DNA of 64,000 nucleotides. Source: Ditibartonella apis (lineage in GTDB: Bacteria > Pseudomonadota > Alphaproteobacteria > Rhizobiales > Rhizobiaceae). This document shows positions 20,055-28,529 of this stretch, in pieces. Each line of letters begins with the position of its first letter. Position 1 is the stretch's first letter. The stretch covers positions 434,001 through 498,000 of the forward strand of contig NZ_LXYU01000002.1 in the NCBI RefSeq assembly GCF_001952075.1, given 5' to 3'. Both the position numbers and the translations under genes were made by a program. The notes beneath the pieces are model-generated. The model was not told the origin of the DNA and ran no database searches. It was given only the letters and a program-made list of their open reading frames with translations.

Positions 20055-21502
20055 TGTTTCTTCTCCACTTTTGTCTCGCCGCCAGCCTTGGCTTTATCAG
20101 CCGCATTTTCTTTATTGCCGTTACTGCTTTTTTCTTCCGTTTCACCCTGTGGCAACCGCATGAAGATTTCGATCCGGCGGTTTTCGGCTGCATAAGGATC
20201 AGCTTTGTTTTTTAACTGATGATCGGCATAGCCTTCAACGCGGAGAATCCGTTTTTCGTCAAGCCCCCCACGAACCAGCATGTAATAAGCCATTTGTGCG
20301 CGAGAGCTTGATAATTGCCAGTTATCGTAAGTTGCATTTTTATAGGGGCGTGAATCGGTGTGACCGGCAATGACAACATCACCCTTTTTGTTTTGCAGAA
20401 TTTTCGCGACACCGGCTAACAGATCAACCACTTTTTTATCCGGCTTGGCCGAACCGACAGAAAACATGCCGTAATGGGCCTGGTCCATCAGCTCTATCGC
20501 CACACCATCTTTGACCGATACAACCCGAACCATCGGTTGTTGGGTACTTTTCGCATCTTTGATAAGTTTGCTGAGCTCACTCGAGATTTCACGAACCACA
20601 GCTGGCAAAGATTTGTCTTTTGCTGCTTCTTGTGGTGTTTCTGCTTTGGTCACACTGATCTGTTGCTCGACTGTTTGCGCCGAAGTTCCGGCTGCCGCGC
20701 CTGTTTGTTTTTCTTTTTCACTTTGCGGCGTCTGCTCGCCTGCTTTCTCTGCTTCGTTATTTAAAGCGTTTTCAGCCTTTTTCTCTTCGCCAGCCGTCGC
20801 ATTTTGCTGTTGAGCGGACTGTTCGGCAGCCTGCACCGGCTTGCCCTCATTTCCAGGAGTTGCCGTCTCGCTTGCATGTTCGGGAATTGCAACCCCCGGC
20901 TGACTTGGCAATTTGGCATCACGCCCGCCGGAATTCTGGCTTGGTCCGCCATCTGTTTCGGCTATTTCGTGAGAAGCATTTTTTGTCCAGTAATCGGGTG
21001 AAAAGGGATCCCGATACGCTGTTCCTTCGCTTGCCCCTTTTTGCGAACCGCCTTCGGCATTGCCACCAGCACCGCTTTCACTTTCTTGGTCAACAGCAGA
21101 TTTTTGGGCAATTTTATCGAGCTCTTCGTAAGGCTCGCTCATCATTTTTTGCTGTTCGGCACTACTTTGTTTATCGCCACCTTCTTTCGAACCCGGTTCA
21201 CCATGAGCTTCATTACCGGACTTTTTGTCATTGTCACCAACAGCATCGTTTTCCTGAATACCTTTCGGATTGGTACGCCGGTCAACCAATTTGATAGGAT
21301 TGAAGTAGCTTGCAACAGCGGCTTTGGTTTCTTCGTTTGCAGCATTGATGAGCCACATAACAAGGAAGAAGGCCATCATGGACGTCATAAAATCCGCATA
21401 AGCAACTTCCCATGCGCCGCCGTGATGCTCACCTTCATCCTGGCCGCCACGACGGACGATGATTATTTCATCATGAGGTTTTTCGGGCTCGTCTGAACTC
21501 AT
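20051..21502 (-). CDS. motB: Stator protein MotB
   Basis: Proton-channel and peptidoglycan-anchoring stator subunit. The protein has 483 residues. The cytoplasmic N-terminus is followed by a single transmembrane helix, VAYADFMTSMMAFFLVMWLIN, with the proton-carrying Asp at residue 37. The periplasmic linker of about 250 residues is long and rich in A, E, Q, K and G. The C-terminal OmpA-like domain has VVIAGHTDSRPY and YAAENRRIEIFM. The long linker is typical of MotB proteins that work with MotC. It overlaps the upstream FliH-like gene by 4 bp. Confidence 0.95.
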   Translation of the reverse strand: MSSDEPEKPHDEIIIVRRGGQDEGEHHGGAWEVAYADFMTSMMAFFLVMWLINAANEETKAAVASYFNPIKLVDRRTNPKGIQENDAVGDNDKKSGNEAHGEPGSKEGGDKQSSAEQQKMMSEPYEELDKIAQKSAVDQESESGAGGNAEGGSQKGASEGTAYRDPFSPDYWTKNASHEIAETDGGPSQNSGGRDAKLPSQPGVAIPEHASETATPGNEGKPVQAAEQSAQQQNATAGEEKKAENALNNEAEKAGEQTPQSEKEKQTGAAAGTSAQTVEQQISVTKAETPQEAAKDKSLPAVVREISSELSKLIKDAKSTQQPMVRVVSVKDGVAIELMDQAHYGMFSVGSAKPDKKVVDLLAGVAKILQNKKGDVVIAGHTDSRPYKNATYDNWQLSSSRAQMAYYMLVRGGLDEKRILRVEGYADHQLKNKADPYAAENRRIEIFMRLPQGETEEKSSNGNKENAADKAKAGGETKVEKKQ

Positions 21503-22257
21503 TCTACCAGCCCCTTCAATTCTTTCATAATCGGTTCAAGTCGCGTTGCGATGACCTCGTTACCCAATTCCAGCCTTATGTCAGCTGAATCGGTTGGCCG
21601 CAAAACAAACTTGTCTTTGTCAAAATCCGTCCGCTGTTCCAAAGCTTTCAACAACTCTTCATTGCCTTCGATAACTAATGGTTGCTTGGCCGAAACTGCT
21701 TCTTGGGCAATGCGTTTTGCAAAATCGTTTAACGCATCGTCGCGCATTTTGTCGCCAATAAACGCGCCAAGTATTTTTGCAACATCGGTGCTGATGTCTT
21801 CGAGCATCTCGTCGAAACCTTTTTTCAGACTTTCATCCAAATTTCCGGCAACTTCCGCAATGGTTTTTGTCTTCAACTCGCTCAAAGCTTTTTCATGTTC
21901 GGCTATGAGAGTTTGCTTTTCTTGTGCAAACTTTGCTTCCATTTCAGCTTTTGTTTGAGCGACAGCTTCATCAACAGCCTGCTTTCTCAGCTCTTCTGCA
22001 TTGGCTTTCGTTTCCATTACGAGAGAAGCTTCGTCAAAGCTGTCTTCAGGTTTATCTTCTTTATGGTTGAAGTCGACCATTTCGTCGGCTTCAACAACGG
22101 GTTCCTCGTCGTGAACGGGAATTTCCGCATCCATCGGCAACACTTCAACCTCGGTATCGGGGATTTTACGAGGCGCAAAATCGCTCAAAAAATGGGAAAG
22201 CGAAGCGGCTTTCTTGTTTTCCATTTCTGTGTTGCTGTTATCCATTGCGCTTATCAT
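21499..22257 (-). CDS. FliH-like export ATPase regulator
   Basis: Likely the FliH counterpart that binds the export ATPase FliI and tethers it to the C-ring. The protein has 252 residues. Residues 1-85 are acidic and divergent. Residues 85-150 form a charged coiled coil (AEMEAKFAQEKQTLIAEHEKALSEL). The C-terminal third has the FliH/YscL layout, ending VLRPTDSADIRLELGNEVIATRLEPIMKEL. Evidence is layout plus position: just after fliF, as in other bacteria, and translationally coupled to motB. Overall similarity to textbook FliH is weak. Confidence 0.65.
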   Translation of the reverse strand: MISAMDNSNTEMENKKAASLSHFLSDFAPRKIPDTEVEVLPMDAEIPVHDEEPVVEADEMVDFNHKEDKPEDSFDEASLVMETKANAEELRKQAVDEAVAQTKAEMEAKFAQEKQTLIAEHEKALSELKTKTIAEVAGNLDESLKKGFDEMLEDISTDVAKILGAFIGDKMRDDALNDFAKRIAQEAVSAKQPLVIEGNEELLKALEQRTDFDKDKFVLRPTDSADIRLELGNEVIATRLEPIMKELKGLVE

Positions 22258-22284
22258 CTTTCACCCCGGGGTTTACGGCTGTTG

Positions 22285-23961
22285 TCAAGCCGCTTGTGCC
22301 GGCGTTCCTTTGTTGTTGTCTTCCTGTACCCACTCGCGCAGGACATTTGCAAAACGGTCTTCATCCATCGAAATCATCTGATCAAGGCGGTTCTGCGGCG
22401 GAACACGCATACGAGAACGCAAATCTTGTAGTCCATCCTCATCCGGTATCATATTACCATCAAACCCTTCATTCTTGCTAGCCTCATTCGGTAGAGCCGG
22501 CATGTTCTCCGGTCCGGCCAAGGCACTTTCATTGGCTCCCGACAGTGCAAGCTGGTTACCATGCATTTCGCGCATCAGCGGACGTACACCTAAGAACATG
22601 ATGAGCAATACTGCAATGACAAGGGCTGCACCATTTACAAGACCTGACGTATATTTTGACAGAGACTGCCAGATCGGTGTCGAGACAGGCTGCATATTTT
22701 CGTCGTCGTTGGAGACAAAATCGACAGCCGTTACATTGATAATATCACCCCGGTCGGGATCAAGTCCGGACGCTGTTGCGACCATTTGACGGATGCGGTT
22801 GACCTGATCATCAACATAGTTGGCCGGTGCCGGTGCTTCCTTGTCACTGGGTTTCAAGCGTGACCGGTCGATAACAACGGCAACAGCAAGTTTCTTGACA
22901 TTGAAACCGTCGCTGACTGTGGAAATTGTTTTCGAGTTGATCTCGTAATTGGTTGTTTCTTCACGGCGGTCCTTTTTATCGGAAGAGTTTTCGCCCGCAC
23001 CGCCTGCAATTTCTTCTTGCGGAATGTTTTGTTCAACACCGACAGCGCCGTTATTACGATTGTTCTGGGCGTCGCCCTGATCACGGACCGTGCGAACCGA
23101 ACGCGCAACCTGTGAATCCGGATTATAAATGGTTTCGTTTGTCTGGCGGCGGTCGGTATCCAATGCAACCTGAACGCTGGTCTGGAAATGATCCATGCCG
23201 AGATATGGAGCCAATTGTTTGCGGATGTTTTCATCAATCTGCGCGGCAACCTGCCGTTCAAGCGAAGCCATCATGACAGGTGCACCGTTCATCGCGTCGG
23301 TACCGGAAGCTAAAAGCTTGCCGCTTGTATCAAGCACTGTAACCGAACTTGCTTCGAGAGATGGAATGGCGGCTGCTACCAACTGGCGAATGGATTGTGC
23401 CGACTCGGCGGCAAAATTGCCGTCCGTGCGGATGACAACGGAAGCAGACGGTTTCTGATTTGCACGACGGAAAGAGCCTTTATCCGGCAAAACAATGTGA
23501 ACACGTGCAGCTTTAACCCCCTGCACAGCCTGAATTGTACGGGCAATTTCACCTTCCAGAGCGCGCTGACGGGTTATCTCCTGCATAAAGGAAGTAAGCC
23601 CCAGAGACCCCATATTGTCAAAAAGCTCATAGCCGGCATTGTTTGATGTCGGCAGGCCTTTTTCGGCGAGAAACATACGTGCTTTTTCAGCCTGTCCAAC
23701 GGGAACTTGAACAGAAGTACCATCGGAAGAAACGTCAAAAGCAATGCCTGCTTCACCCAGTGCCATGCCCATGCGATTGACATCATCGCGGGTAAGGCCG
23801 ACATAAAGCGTCTCGTAAGTCGGTCGGGTGAGATAAAAGCTTGAAAACAGAATCGTTCCGAATAATGCAACCCCGACCAGACCCAGAGCAATCAGACGTT
23901 TGGCGCCCAACTTGCCAAGTGCCGAGCCAATCGAAGAAAACAGAGCCAGTATTCTATCCAT
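22285..23961 (-). CDS. fliF: Flagellar MS-ring protein FliF
   Basis: Builds the inner-membrane MS-ring on which C-ring and export gate assemble. The protein has 558 residues. A first transmembrane helix lies near 24-47 (ALGLVGVALFGTILFSSFYL). Next is the YscJ/FliF ring-building domain (YETLYVGLTRDDVNRMG, RQRALEGEIARTIQ, ARVHIVLPDKGSFRR). A second transmembrane helix lies near 450 (GAALVIAVLLIMFLGVRPLM). The C-terminal FliG-binding tail ends the protein (ANVLREWVQED). It leads the fliF-fliH-motB-motC-fliK unit, with a conserved box about 100 bp upstream. Confidence 0.97.
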   Translation of the reverse strand: MDRILALFSSIGSALGKLGAKRLIALGLVGVALFGTILFSSFYLTRPTYETLYVGLTRDDVNRMGMALGEAGIAFDVSSDGTSVQVPVGQAEKARMFLAEKGLPTSNNAGYELFDNMGSLGLTSFMQEITRQRALEGEIARTIQAVQGVKAARVHIVLPDKGSFRRANQKPSASVVIRTDGNFAAESAQSIRQLVAAAIPSLEASSVTVLDTSGKLLASGTDAMNGAPVMMASLERQVAAQIDENIRKQLAPYLGMDHFQTSVQVALDTDRRQTNETIYNPDSQVARSVRTVRDQGDAQNNRNNGAVGVEQNIPQEEIAGGAGENSSDKKDRREETTNYEINSKTISTVSDGFNVKKLAVAVVIDRSRLKPSDKEAPAPANYVDDQVNRIRQMVATASGLDPDRGDIINVTAVDFVSNDDENMQPVSTPIWQSLSKYTSGLVNGAALVIAVLLIMFLGVRPLMREMHGNQLALSGANESALAGPENMPALPNEASKNEGFDGNMIPDEDGLQDLRSRMRVPPQNRLDQMISMDEDRFANVLREWVQEDNNKGTPAQAA

Positions 23962-24301
23962 GTATCTTTACCGTATAAATTGGGCAGAAACCCGTTGTTT
24001 CTCGTCAGAAATATAGGCTTTAAAAGCTGACATATCCCTAACTTTACTTTGCACCATAGTGGCCGAAGCTTGCGCGAAGGTGAACAACCGATTGAGCATG
24101 GTGCGACATCTGGTGCTCTTCACCTTATGGTTAATAGGCAATGGAAACTATTGTCACTCTCGAATGGACGTGGTACCCAAAACCGGCTAGCCTCTGTTGG
24201 AAAATCAACCACTCGACAATCGGGGTGAGCTGCGGCGCAACATGTTTTTCATGTTGTTTTATTGCGGGGGTGCCAATTGGGATAAATTAAAAGGATAATC
24301 G
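23962..24301. other. 340-bp divergent region between fliF and a lipoprotein gene
   Basis: Holds the fliF regulatory box and presumably the plus-strand promoter of the lipoprotein. An 8-bp inverted repeat, AAGGTGAA at 24077-24084 and TTCACCTT at 24119-24126, overlaps the distal half-site of the box. No ORF seen. Confidence 0.5.
24053..24081 (-). promoter_or_regulatory. Candidate FtcR box and -10 element, fliF unit
   Basis: Minus strand: ACCTTCG, spacer CGCA, AGCTTCG, 5 bp (GCCAC), TATGGT. Positions 24064-24083 are an exact 20-bp match to 50563-50582 upstream of flhA. In Brucella FtcR is reported to bind the fliF promoter, which supports the assignment. Binding here is inferred. Confidence 0.72.
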
Positions 24302-24667
24302 ATGTACCGTTTATTTTTCACAGCTATTTTGTGTTTGCCGCTTGTTGCCTGTGGCGGCTCGAAAAAAACCTGTAGCTCGCGAGAGGTGCTGGATGCTCTT
24401 CATGACAAGCTCGTTATCGGGATGAACTACCAAGCTGGAGTTGATGGCTATTACGACGGCCAAAAGGCAAAAATTACTTTGACCGACCCTCGGACAATTG
24501 GTCCAAGCGGTGATTTTATGCGTTGTTCCGTAGCTATGAAATTGACCCACTATGTCGACCCGAAAACAAACGAACGCTACCCGAAGCCTTTGGAAAAAAC
24601 TGTTCCAATGCCTTTCAGCTTCAAAGATGTTGATGCGATGATTACGGAAATCAGGGTTGCACAATAA
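24302..24667 (+). CDS. Small lipoprotein of unknown function
   Basis: 121 residues. The signal peptide MYRLFFTAILCLPLVAC carries a lipobox (LVAC) with Cys17 as the lipidation site. The mature part is about 105 residues with two further cysteines (Cys24 and one in FMRCSVAMKL) that could pair. No domain was recognised. It is one of the few plus-strand genes inside the minus-strand half of the flagellar locus, between fliF and the flagellins. A flagellar role is suggested only by location. AAGGATAATCG precedes the ATG. Confidence 0.75.
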   Translation: MYRLFFTAILCLPLVACGGSKKTCSSREVLDALHDKLVIGMNYQAGVDGYYDGQKAKITLTDPRTIGPSGDFMRCSVAMKLTHYVDPKTNERYPKPLEKTVPMPFSFKDVDAMITEIRVAQ

Positions 24668-24836
24668 GTGTTGCGCGATTTTTCGGGCAATCCCTTCAAC
24701 TTTTCACCATTTGCGTGAAAAAATCCGGCGTAAGGAATAATCTGCCAAAAAATCTGGTGGAGCCTGAATTAGCCTATGAAGATAAATGCTTGAACCATGC
24801 ATGGAACAAAAAACATTTCGAATAGGCAAATAATAG

Positions 24837-24863
24837 AAAAAAGGCCGCGTTTTACGCGGCCTT
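24837..24863 (-). terminator. Intrinsic terminator of the first flagellin gene
   Basis: Stem AAGGCCGCG/CGCGGCCTT, 5-nt loop, T-rich run on the minus strand, about 55 bp after the flagellin stop. Its sequence is shared with the terminator at 26381-26411. Confidence 0.9.
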
Positions 24864-24918
24864 TCGAATTGATAAAGCAACTCCGGTTGCGAATGCAACC
24901 GGAAGAGCATGATTGCGA

Positions 24919-26016
24919 TTATTGACGGAACAGCGACAAGATGTTCTGGCTGTTCTGGTTTGCAATCGACAAAGCCTGAATGCCCAATTGCTGTTGAACC
25001 TGCAAAGAAGCAAGGCGGGCAGATTCTGCATTCATATCGGCATCAACCAGTGAACCGACACCTTTATCAATAGCGTCCATCAACTTGCTGACATAGTCGA
25101 TCTGGCCTGAAACCTGCGCTTTTGCAGCACCCAAAGCAGAACCGGCTGTCATAACATTATCGAATGCAGTTGCTCTTGAAGACTGCGTTACATCAATAAT
25201 GTCTTTTATCGCGGCATCTGAAAGTCCTGTCAAATCCATGTTGACAAAATCGGCAACTGTGAAACCTTTAATTGCATTTTTGAAAGTCGTATGCGGATCA
25301 GTAGCGGCAGTTTCAACCTGTGGAGCCGGAGGAGTCGAAGGATTCGAAGTGCTTGACGAGCCGCTGCTCGCAGAGGCCAATGCAGTGTCCAAAGCTGTAG
25401 CTGCAGATTTAACCGCATCTATTTTCACCCCCGATGTTCCGAAAACAGTTTTTAATACACCCTGTGTCAAATCGAATTCACCAGGCTTAGCCGCATCCGG
25501 TTTTGCAAAGTTAAGGTCAGCACCGCCAACACTAATCATATCAACGTAAACATTCGAACCTTCACGACGATAAGCACCAGCAATCTGCATTGTCGCGCCA
25601 TTACTGCCAAGGATGTTCTTTTCAGCCAAAGAAGCCGAATAAACTGCAGACTTGATGTCTTCCATATTGGCTTTAATATCGCTCTGAACTTTCTTGATGT
25701 CGCCTGTACCTTTTTCATAAGCCGTCACAAGCGATTTCGAGATTTTATCCAGATAATCTGTCGATTTGCTGATGGTTGTATTGGCAACATCAATCTGGCT
25801 TTGACCAAGTGACATCGCATCGGAAACAGCACTCAATGTGTTACGATCCGAACGCATGGCCGAAGAAATTGACCAATAAGCGGTGTTATCTGCTGCTTCG
25901 TTAATGCGCAAGCCCGTTGAAACACGGCGCTGCGTTGTGTCCATATTATCACCAATTGAACGCAATGTTTGCAAAGCAGTCATAGCGGATTGGTTGGTAA
26001 GTAGACTTGTACCCAT
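24919..26016 (-). CDS. Flagellin, copy closer to fliF
   Basis: Filament subunit exported through the flagellar apparatus. The protein has 365 residues. The N-terminal D0/D1 region MGTSLLTNQSAMTALQTLRS and the C-terminal LASLQVQQQLGIQALSIANQ..ILSLFRQ are flagellin signatures. The exposed middle is short (about 200-245), Ser/Pro/Thr-rich, and is the main difference from the second copy. The ends are nearly identical between copies. The gene has its own leader and terminator, so it is a single-gene unit. The D1 stretch around 85-100 lacks the LQRVRELAV segment seen by TLR5 in enterobacterial flagellin. Confidence 0.97.
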   Translation of the reverse strand: MGTSLLTNQSAMTALQTLRSIGDNMDTTQRRVSTGLRINEAADNTAYWSISSAMRSDRNTLSAVSDAMSLGQSQIDVANTTISKSTDYLDKISKSLVTAYEKGTGDIKKVQSDIKANMEDIKSAVYSASLAEKNILGSNGATMQIAGAYRREGSNVYVDMISVGGADLNFAKPDAAKPGEFDLTQGVLKTVFGTSGVKIDAVKSAATALDTALASASSGSSSTSNPSTPPAPQVETAATDPHTTFKNAIKGFTVADFVNMDLTGLSDAAIKDIIDVTQSSRATAFDNVMTAGSALGAAKAQVSGQIDYVSKLMDAIDKGVGSLVDADMNAESARLASLQVQQQLGIQALSIANQNSQNILSLFRQ

Positions 26017-26119
26017 AATAATTGTCCCTTCGGATTAGAATTTAACAGGGACATGCTGGCCAACCAGCGGGTGACAGAGCGGCTTCATGCCTATCAGTAT
26101 TATTGGTGTTTTTTTAACA
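26017..26119 (-). promoter_or_regulatory. Structured 5' leader of flagellin copy 1
   Basis: Three stems can be drawn on the minus strand. AGGGACA (26023-26029 on plus as TGTCCCT), which contains the ribosome-binding site, pairs with TGTCCCT at 26047-26053. GCTGG/CCAGC lies at 26055-26068. GTGTT/AACAC lies at 26105-26119. The leader is nearly identical to that of the second flagellin. It is a probable FlbT/FlaF control region, by analogy with Caulobacter. Confidence 0.6.
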
Positions 26120-26464
26120 CTCTACTAACCTGTCACGTCTTATATATACTTCATATTGTTTTAATTGTAAATATATTTATAAAAAAATAATATTGATATT
26201 ATAATTATCTGTTTTTCACTTACATCTTACTGTTTTCTATACAATTTTTCAAATAAAAATATAAAATATAATTAGTCGACTTATATTATTATTTTCTATA
26301 CAGACGCTAAAAAGAATTGTCGGGAAGACACGAACATGAGTTGCTAAACAGGCACTAACAAGAATTGATAGATCCTGAATAAAAAAAGGCCGCGTGAATA
26401 ACGCGGCCTTTTGAATAACGAAGCAACTCCGGTTGCATTTGCGACCGGAAGAGCACGATTGCTA
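26120..26464. other. AT-rich gap between the flagellin genes
   Basis: Very AT-rich (26130-26310), no ORF. It contains the copy-1 promoter; a TATAAG hexamer just upstream of the conserved leader (about 26136-26141) is shared with copy 2. The copy-2 terminator is also here. No FtcR-type box was found. Confidence 0.5.
26381..26411 (-). terminator. Intrinsic terminator of the second flagellin gene
   Basis: Stem AAAGGCCGCGT/ACGCGGCCTTT with a 5-nt loop and a seven-T run on the minus strand. It closely resembles the terminator at 24837-24863. Confidence 0.9.
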
Positions 26465-27556
26465 TTACTGACGGAACAGCGACAAGATGTTCTGGCTGTT
26501 CTGGTTTGCAATCGACAAAGCCTGAATGCCCAATTGCTGTTGAACCTGCAAAGAAGCAAGGCGGGCAGATTCTGCATTCATATCGGCATCAACCAGTGAA
26601 CCGACACCTTTATCAATAGCGTCCATCAACTTGCTGACATAGTCGATCTGGCCTGTAACCTGAGCCTTCGCAGCACCCAAAGAAGCACCGGCTGTAATAA
26701 CATTATCACTTGCAGTTGCTCTTGAAGACTGCGTTACATCAATAATGTCTTTTATCGCAGCGTCTGAAAGTCCTGTCAAATCGGTGTTGACAAAATCGGC
26801 AACCGTGAAACCTTTAATCGCATCTTTGAAAGTCTTATTGGCTGCAGCAATTTGTTCATCCGTTGCCGGTTTAGCCTCTACAGGCGGAGTTTGCGTAGGA
26901 TCAGCAGCTGTACCAGCCAATGCAGTGTCCAAAGCTTTAGCTGCATCTTGGAGATCTTTCGCTGTCTTGCCCGACGTTCCGAAAACGCTTTGCAATACGC
27001 CTTTTGTCAAATCGAATTCACCAGGCTTATCTGCATCCGGTTTTGCAAAGTTGAGTGTTGCACCGCCAACATTAATCATATCAACGTAAACATTCGAACC
27101 TTCACGACGATAAGCACCGGCAATCTGCATTGTCGCGCCACCGCTACCAAGAATGTTCTTTTCTGCCAAAGAAGCCGAATAAACTGCCGACTTGATGTCT
27201 TCCATATTGCCTTTAACGTCGTTCTGGACCTTCTTGACATCGCCTTCGCCTTTTTCATAAGCGGTCATAAGCGATTTCGAGATATTATCCAGATAATCTT
27301 TCGATTTGTTAATGGTTGTATCGGCAACATCAATCTGGCTTTTACCAAGTGACATTGCATCGGAAACAGCACTCAATGTGTTGCGATCCGAACGCATGGC
27401 CGAAGAAATTGACCAATAAGCGGTGTTGTCGGAAGCTTCGTTAATGCGCAAGCCCGTTGAAACACGGCGCTGCGTTGTGTCCATACTATCACCAATTGAA
27501 CGCAGTGTTTGCAAAGCATTCATCGCGGATTGGTTGGTAAGTAGACTTGTACCCAT
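26465..27556 (-). CDS. Flagellin, copy closer to fliP
   Basis: Filament subunit of 363 residues, a close paralogue of the neighbouring flagellin. Residues 1 to about 190 and the last 110 are almost the same. The middle (about 195-245) differs (ALAGTAADPTQTPPVEAKPA) and carries a short insertion/deletion. Leader and terminator are duplicated together with the gene. Whether both subunits are mixed in one filament or used at different times cannot be seen from sequence. Confidence 0.97.
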   Translation of the reverse strand: MGTSLLTNQSAMNALQTLRSIGDSMDTTQRRVSTGLRINEASDNTAYWSISSAMRSDRNTLSAVSDAMSLGKSQIDVADTTINKSKDYLDNISKSLMTAYEKGEGDVKKVQNDVKGNMEDIKSAVYSASLAEKNILGSGGATMQIAGAYRREGSNVYVDMINVGGATLNFAKPDADKPGEFDLTKGVLQSVFGTSGKTAKDLQDAAKALDTALAGTAADPTQTPPVEAKPATDEQIAAANKTFKDAIKGFTVADFVNTDLTGLSDAAIKDIIDVTQSSRATASDNVITAGASLGAAKAQVTGQIDYVSKLMDAIDKGVGSLVDADMNAESARLASLQVQQQLGIQALSIANQNSQNILSLFRQ

Positions 27557-27663
27557 AATAATTGTCCCTTCGGATTAAAGTTTAACAGGGACATGCTGGC
27601 CAACCAGCGGGTGACAGAGCGGCTTCATGCCTATCAGTTTTGTCGGTGTTCTTTTAAAACACC
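27557..27663 (-). promoter_or_regulatory. Structured 5' leader of flagellin copy 2
   Basis: Same stems as copy 1. The AGGGACA ribosome-binding segment (27563-27569 on plus) pairs with 27587-27593, and GCTGG/CCAGC follows. An outer hairpin GGTGTT/AACACC (27645-27663) has a different loop from copy 1 but keeps the stem, which is evidence that the structure matters. Upstream sequence TATAAGG-CGTGACAGG is shared with copy 1. Confidence 0.6.
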
Positions 27664-27761
27664 TCACTAACCTGTCACGCCTTATATTTAGTCGGCTTAA
27701 CAATAAAAATAAAGGCCTTTTTGAATTTTTTTTTGAAAATCTTCCAAACAAGCAATTTCGT

Positions 27762-28529
27762 TCAGCTAAACGAGCGGATAAGGCTGCCCACAAGCAAATT
27801 CCATCCGTCAATCAAAACGAAAAACAGAATTTTAAAGGGAAGTGATATAACAGTCGGCGGCAACATCATCATGCCCATAGACATTGTCAAAGTTGCAACG
27901 ACAAGGTCGATAACCAGAAATGGCAAAACAATGAGAAAACCGATTTCAAAACCGCGCCGCAATTCGGAAATCATAAAAGCCGGTACAAGAACACGGTAAT
28001 CAACCTGTTCTCCCGACCCCACATGAAACGAAGGGTCTGCAAGGTCGACAAAAAGATCAAGATCCTTTTCCCGCACCTGACTGAGCATGAATTCACGAAA
28101 CGGCTGCCCGATGCGCGCTGCCGCCTGTTGCTCGGTAATTTCATTATTCATAAGCGGTTGAACGCCACCGGTCCAAGCCTGATTGAAGGTTGGAGCCATA
28201 ACATAAAAAGTCATGAACAAAGCAAGCGATATCATGACAAGATTGGAGGGAGCCGTTTGCAAACCGAGGCCGGAACGCAAGAGCGAAAACGCTATGGCAA
28301 AGCGGGTAAAGCTTGTTACCATTATGAGCAATCCCGGTGCAACGGAAAGAACTGTCAACAAACCGAAGAGTTGAACAATGCGCCCGCTTATCGACCCGCC
28401 CGCCTGAGGCAACAGGTTTGACAACGAATTTCCGGAAGTTGCCTGTGCAGCGGCATTGGTTTCCTGCGCAAAGGCACTGCCAACGCCAAAAAGTAAAATA
28501 ACCAGACAAAACAGGAAGAGCCGTTTCAT
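27762..28529 (-). CDS. fliP: Flagellar export gate protein FliP
   Basis: Core ring subunit of the export gate. The protein has 255 residues with a cleavable signal peptide (MKRLFLFCLVILLFGVGSAFA). The family segments LLTVLSVAPGLLIMVTSFTRFAIAFSLLRSGLG, LALFMTFYVMAPTF and VLVPAFMISELRRGFEIGFLIVLPFLVIDLVV are intact. It is coupled to fliL by a 4-bp overlap and ends about 200 bp before the second flagellin gene. Confidence 0.97.
   Translation of the reverse strand: MKRLFLFCLVILLFGVGSAFAQETNAAAQATSGNSLSNLLPQAGGSISGRIVQLFGLLTVLSVAPGLLIMVTSFTRFAIAFSLLRSGLGLQTAPSNLVMISLALFMTFYVMAPTFNQAWTGGVQPLMNNEITEQQAAARIGQPFREFMLSQVREKDLDLFVDLADPSFHVGSGEQVDYRVLVPAFMISELRRGFEIGFLIVLPFLVIDLVVATLTMSMGMMMLPPTVISLPFKILFFVLIDGWNLLVGSLIRSFS

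Noticed and set aside
24077..24126. Inverted copy TTCACCTT of part of the fliF box, considered as a second box for the lipoprotein gene
   Set aside because: Lacks the TCRNRCAAG core, the second half-site and the spaced -10 hexamer.
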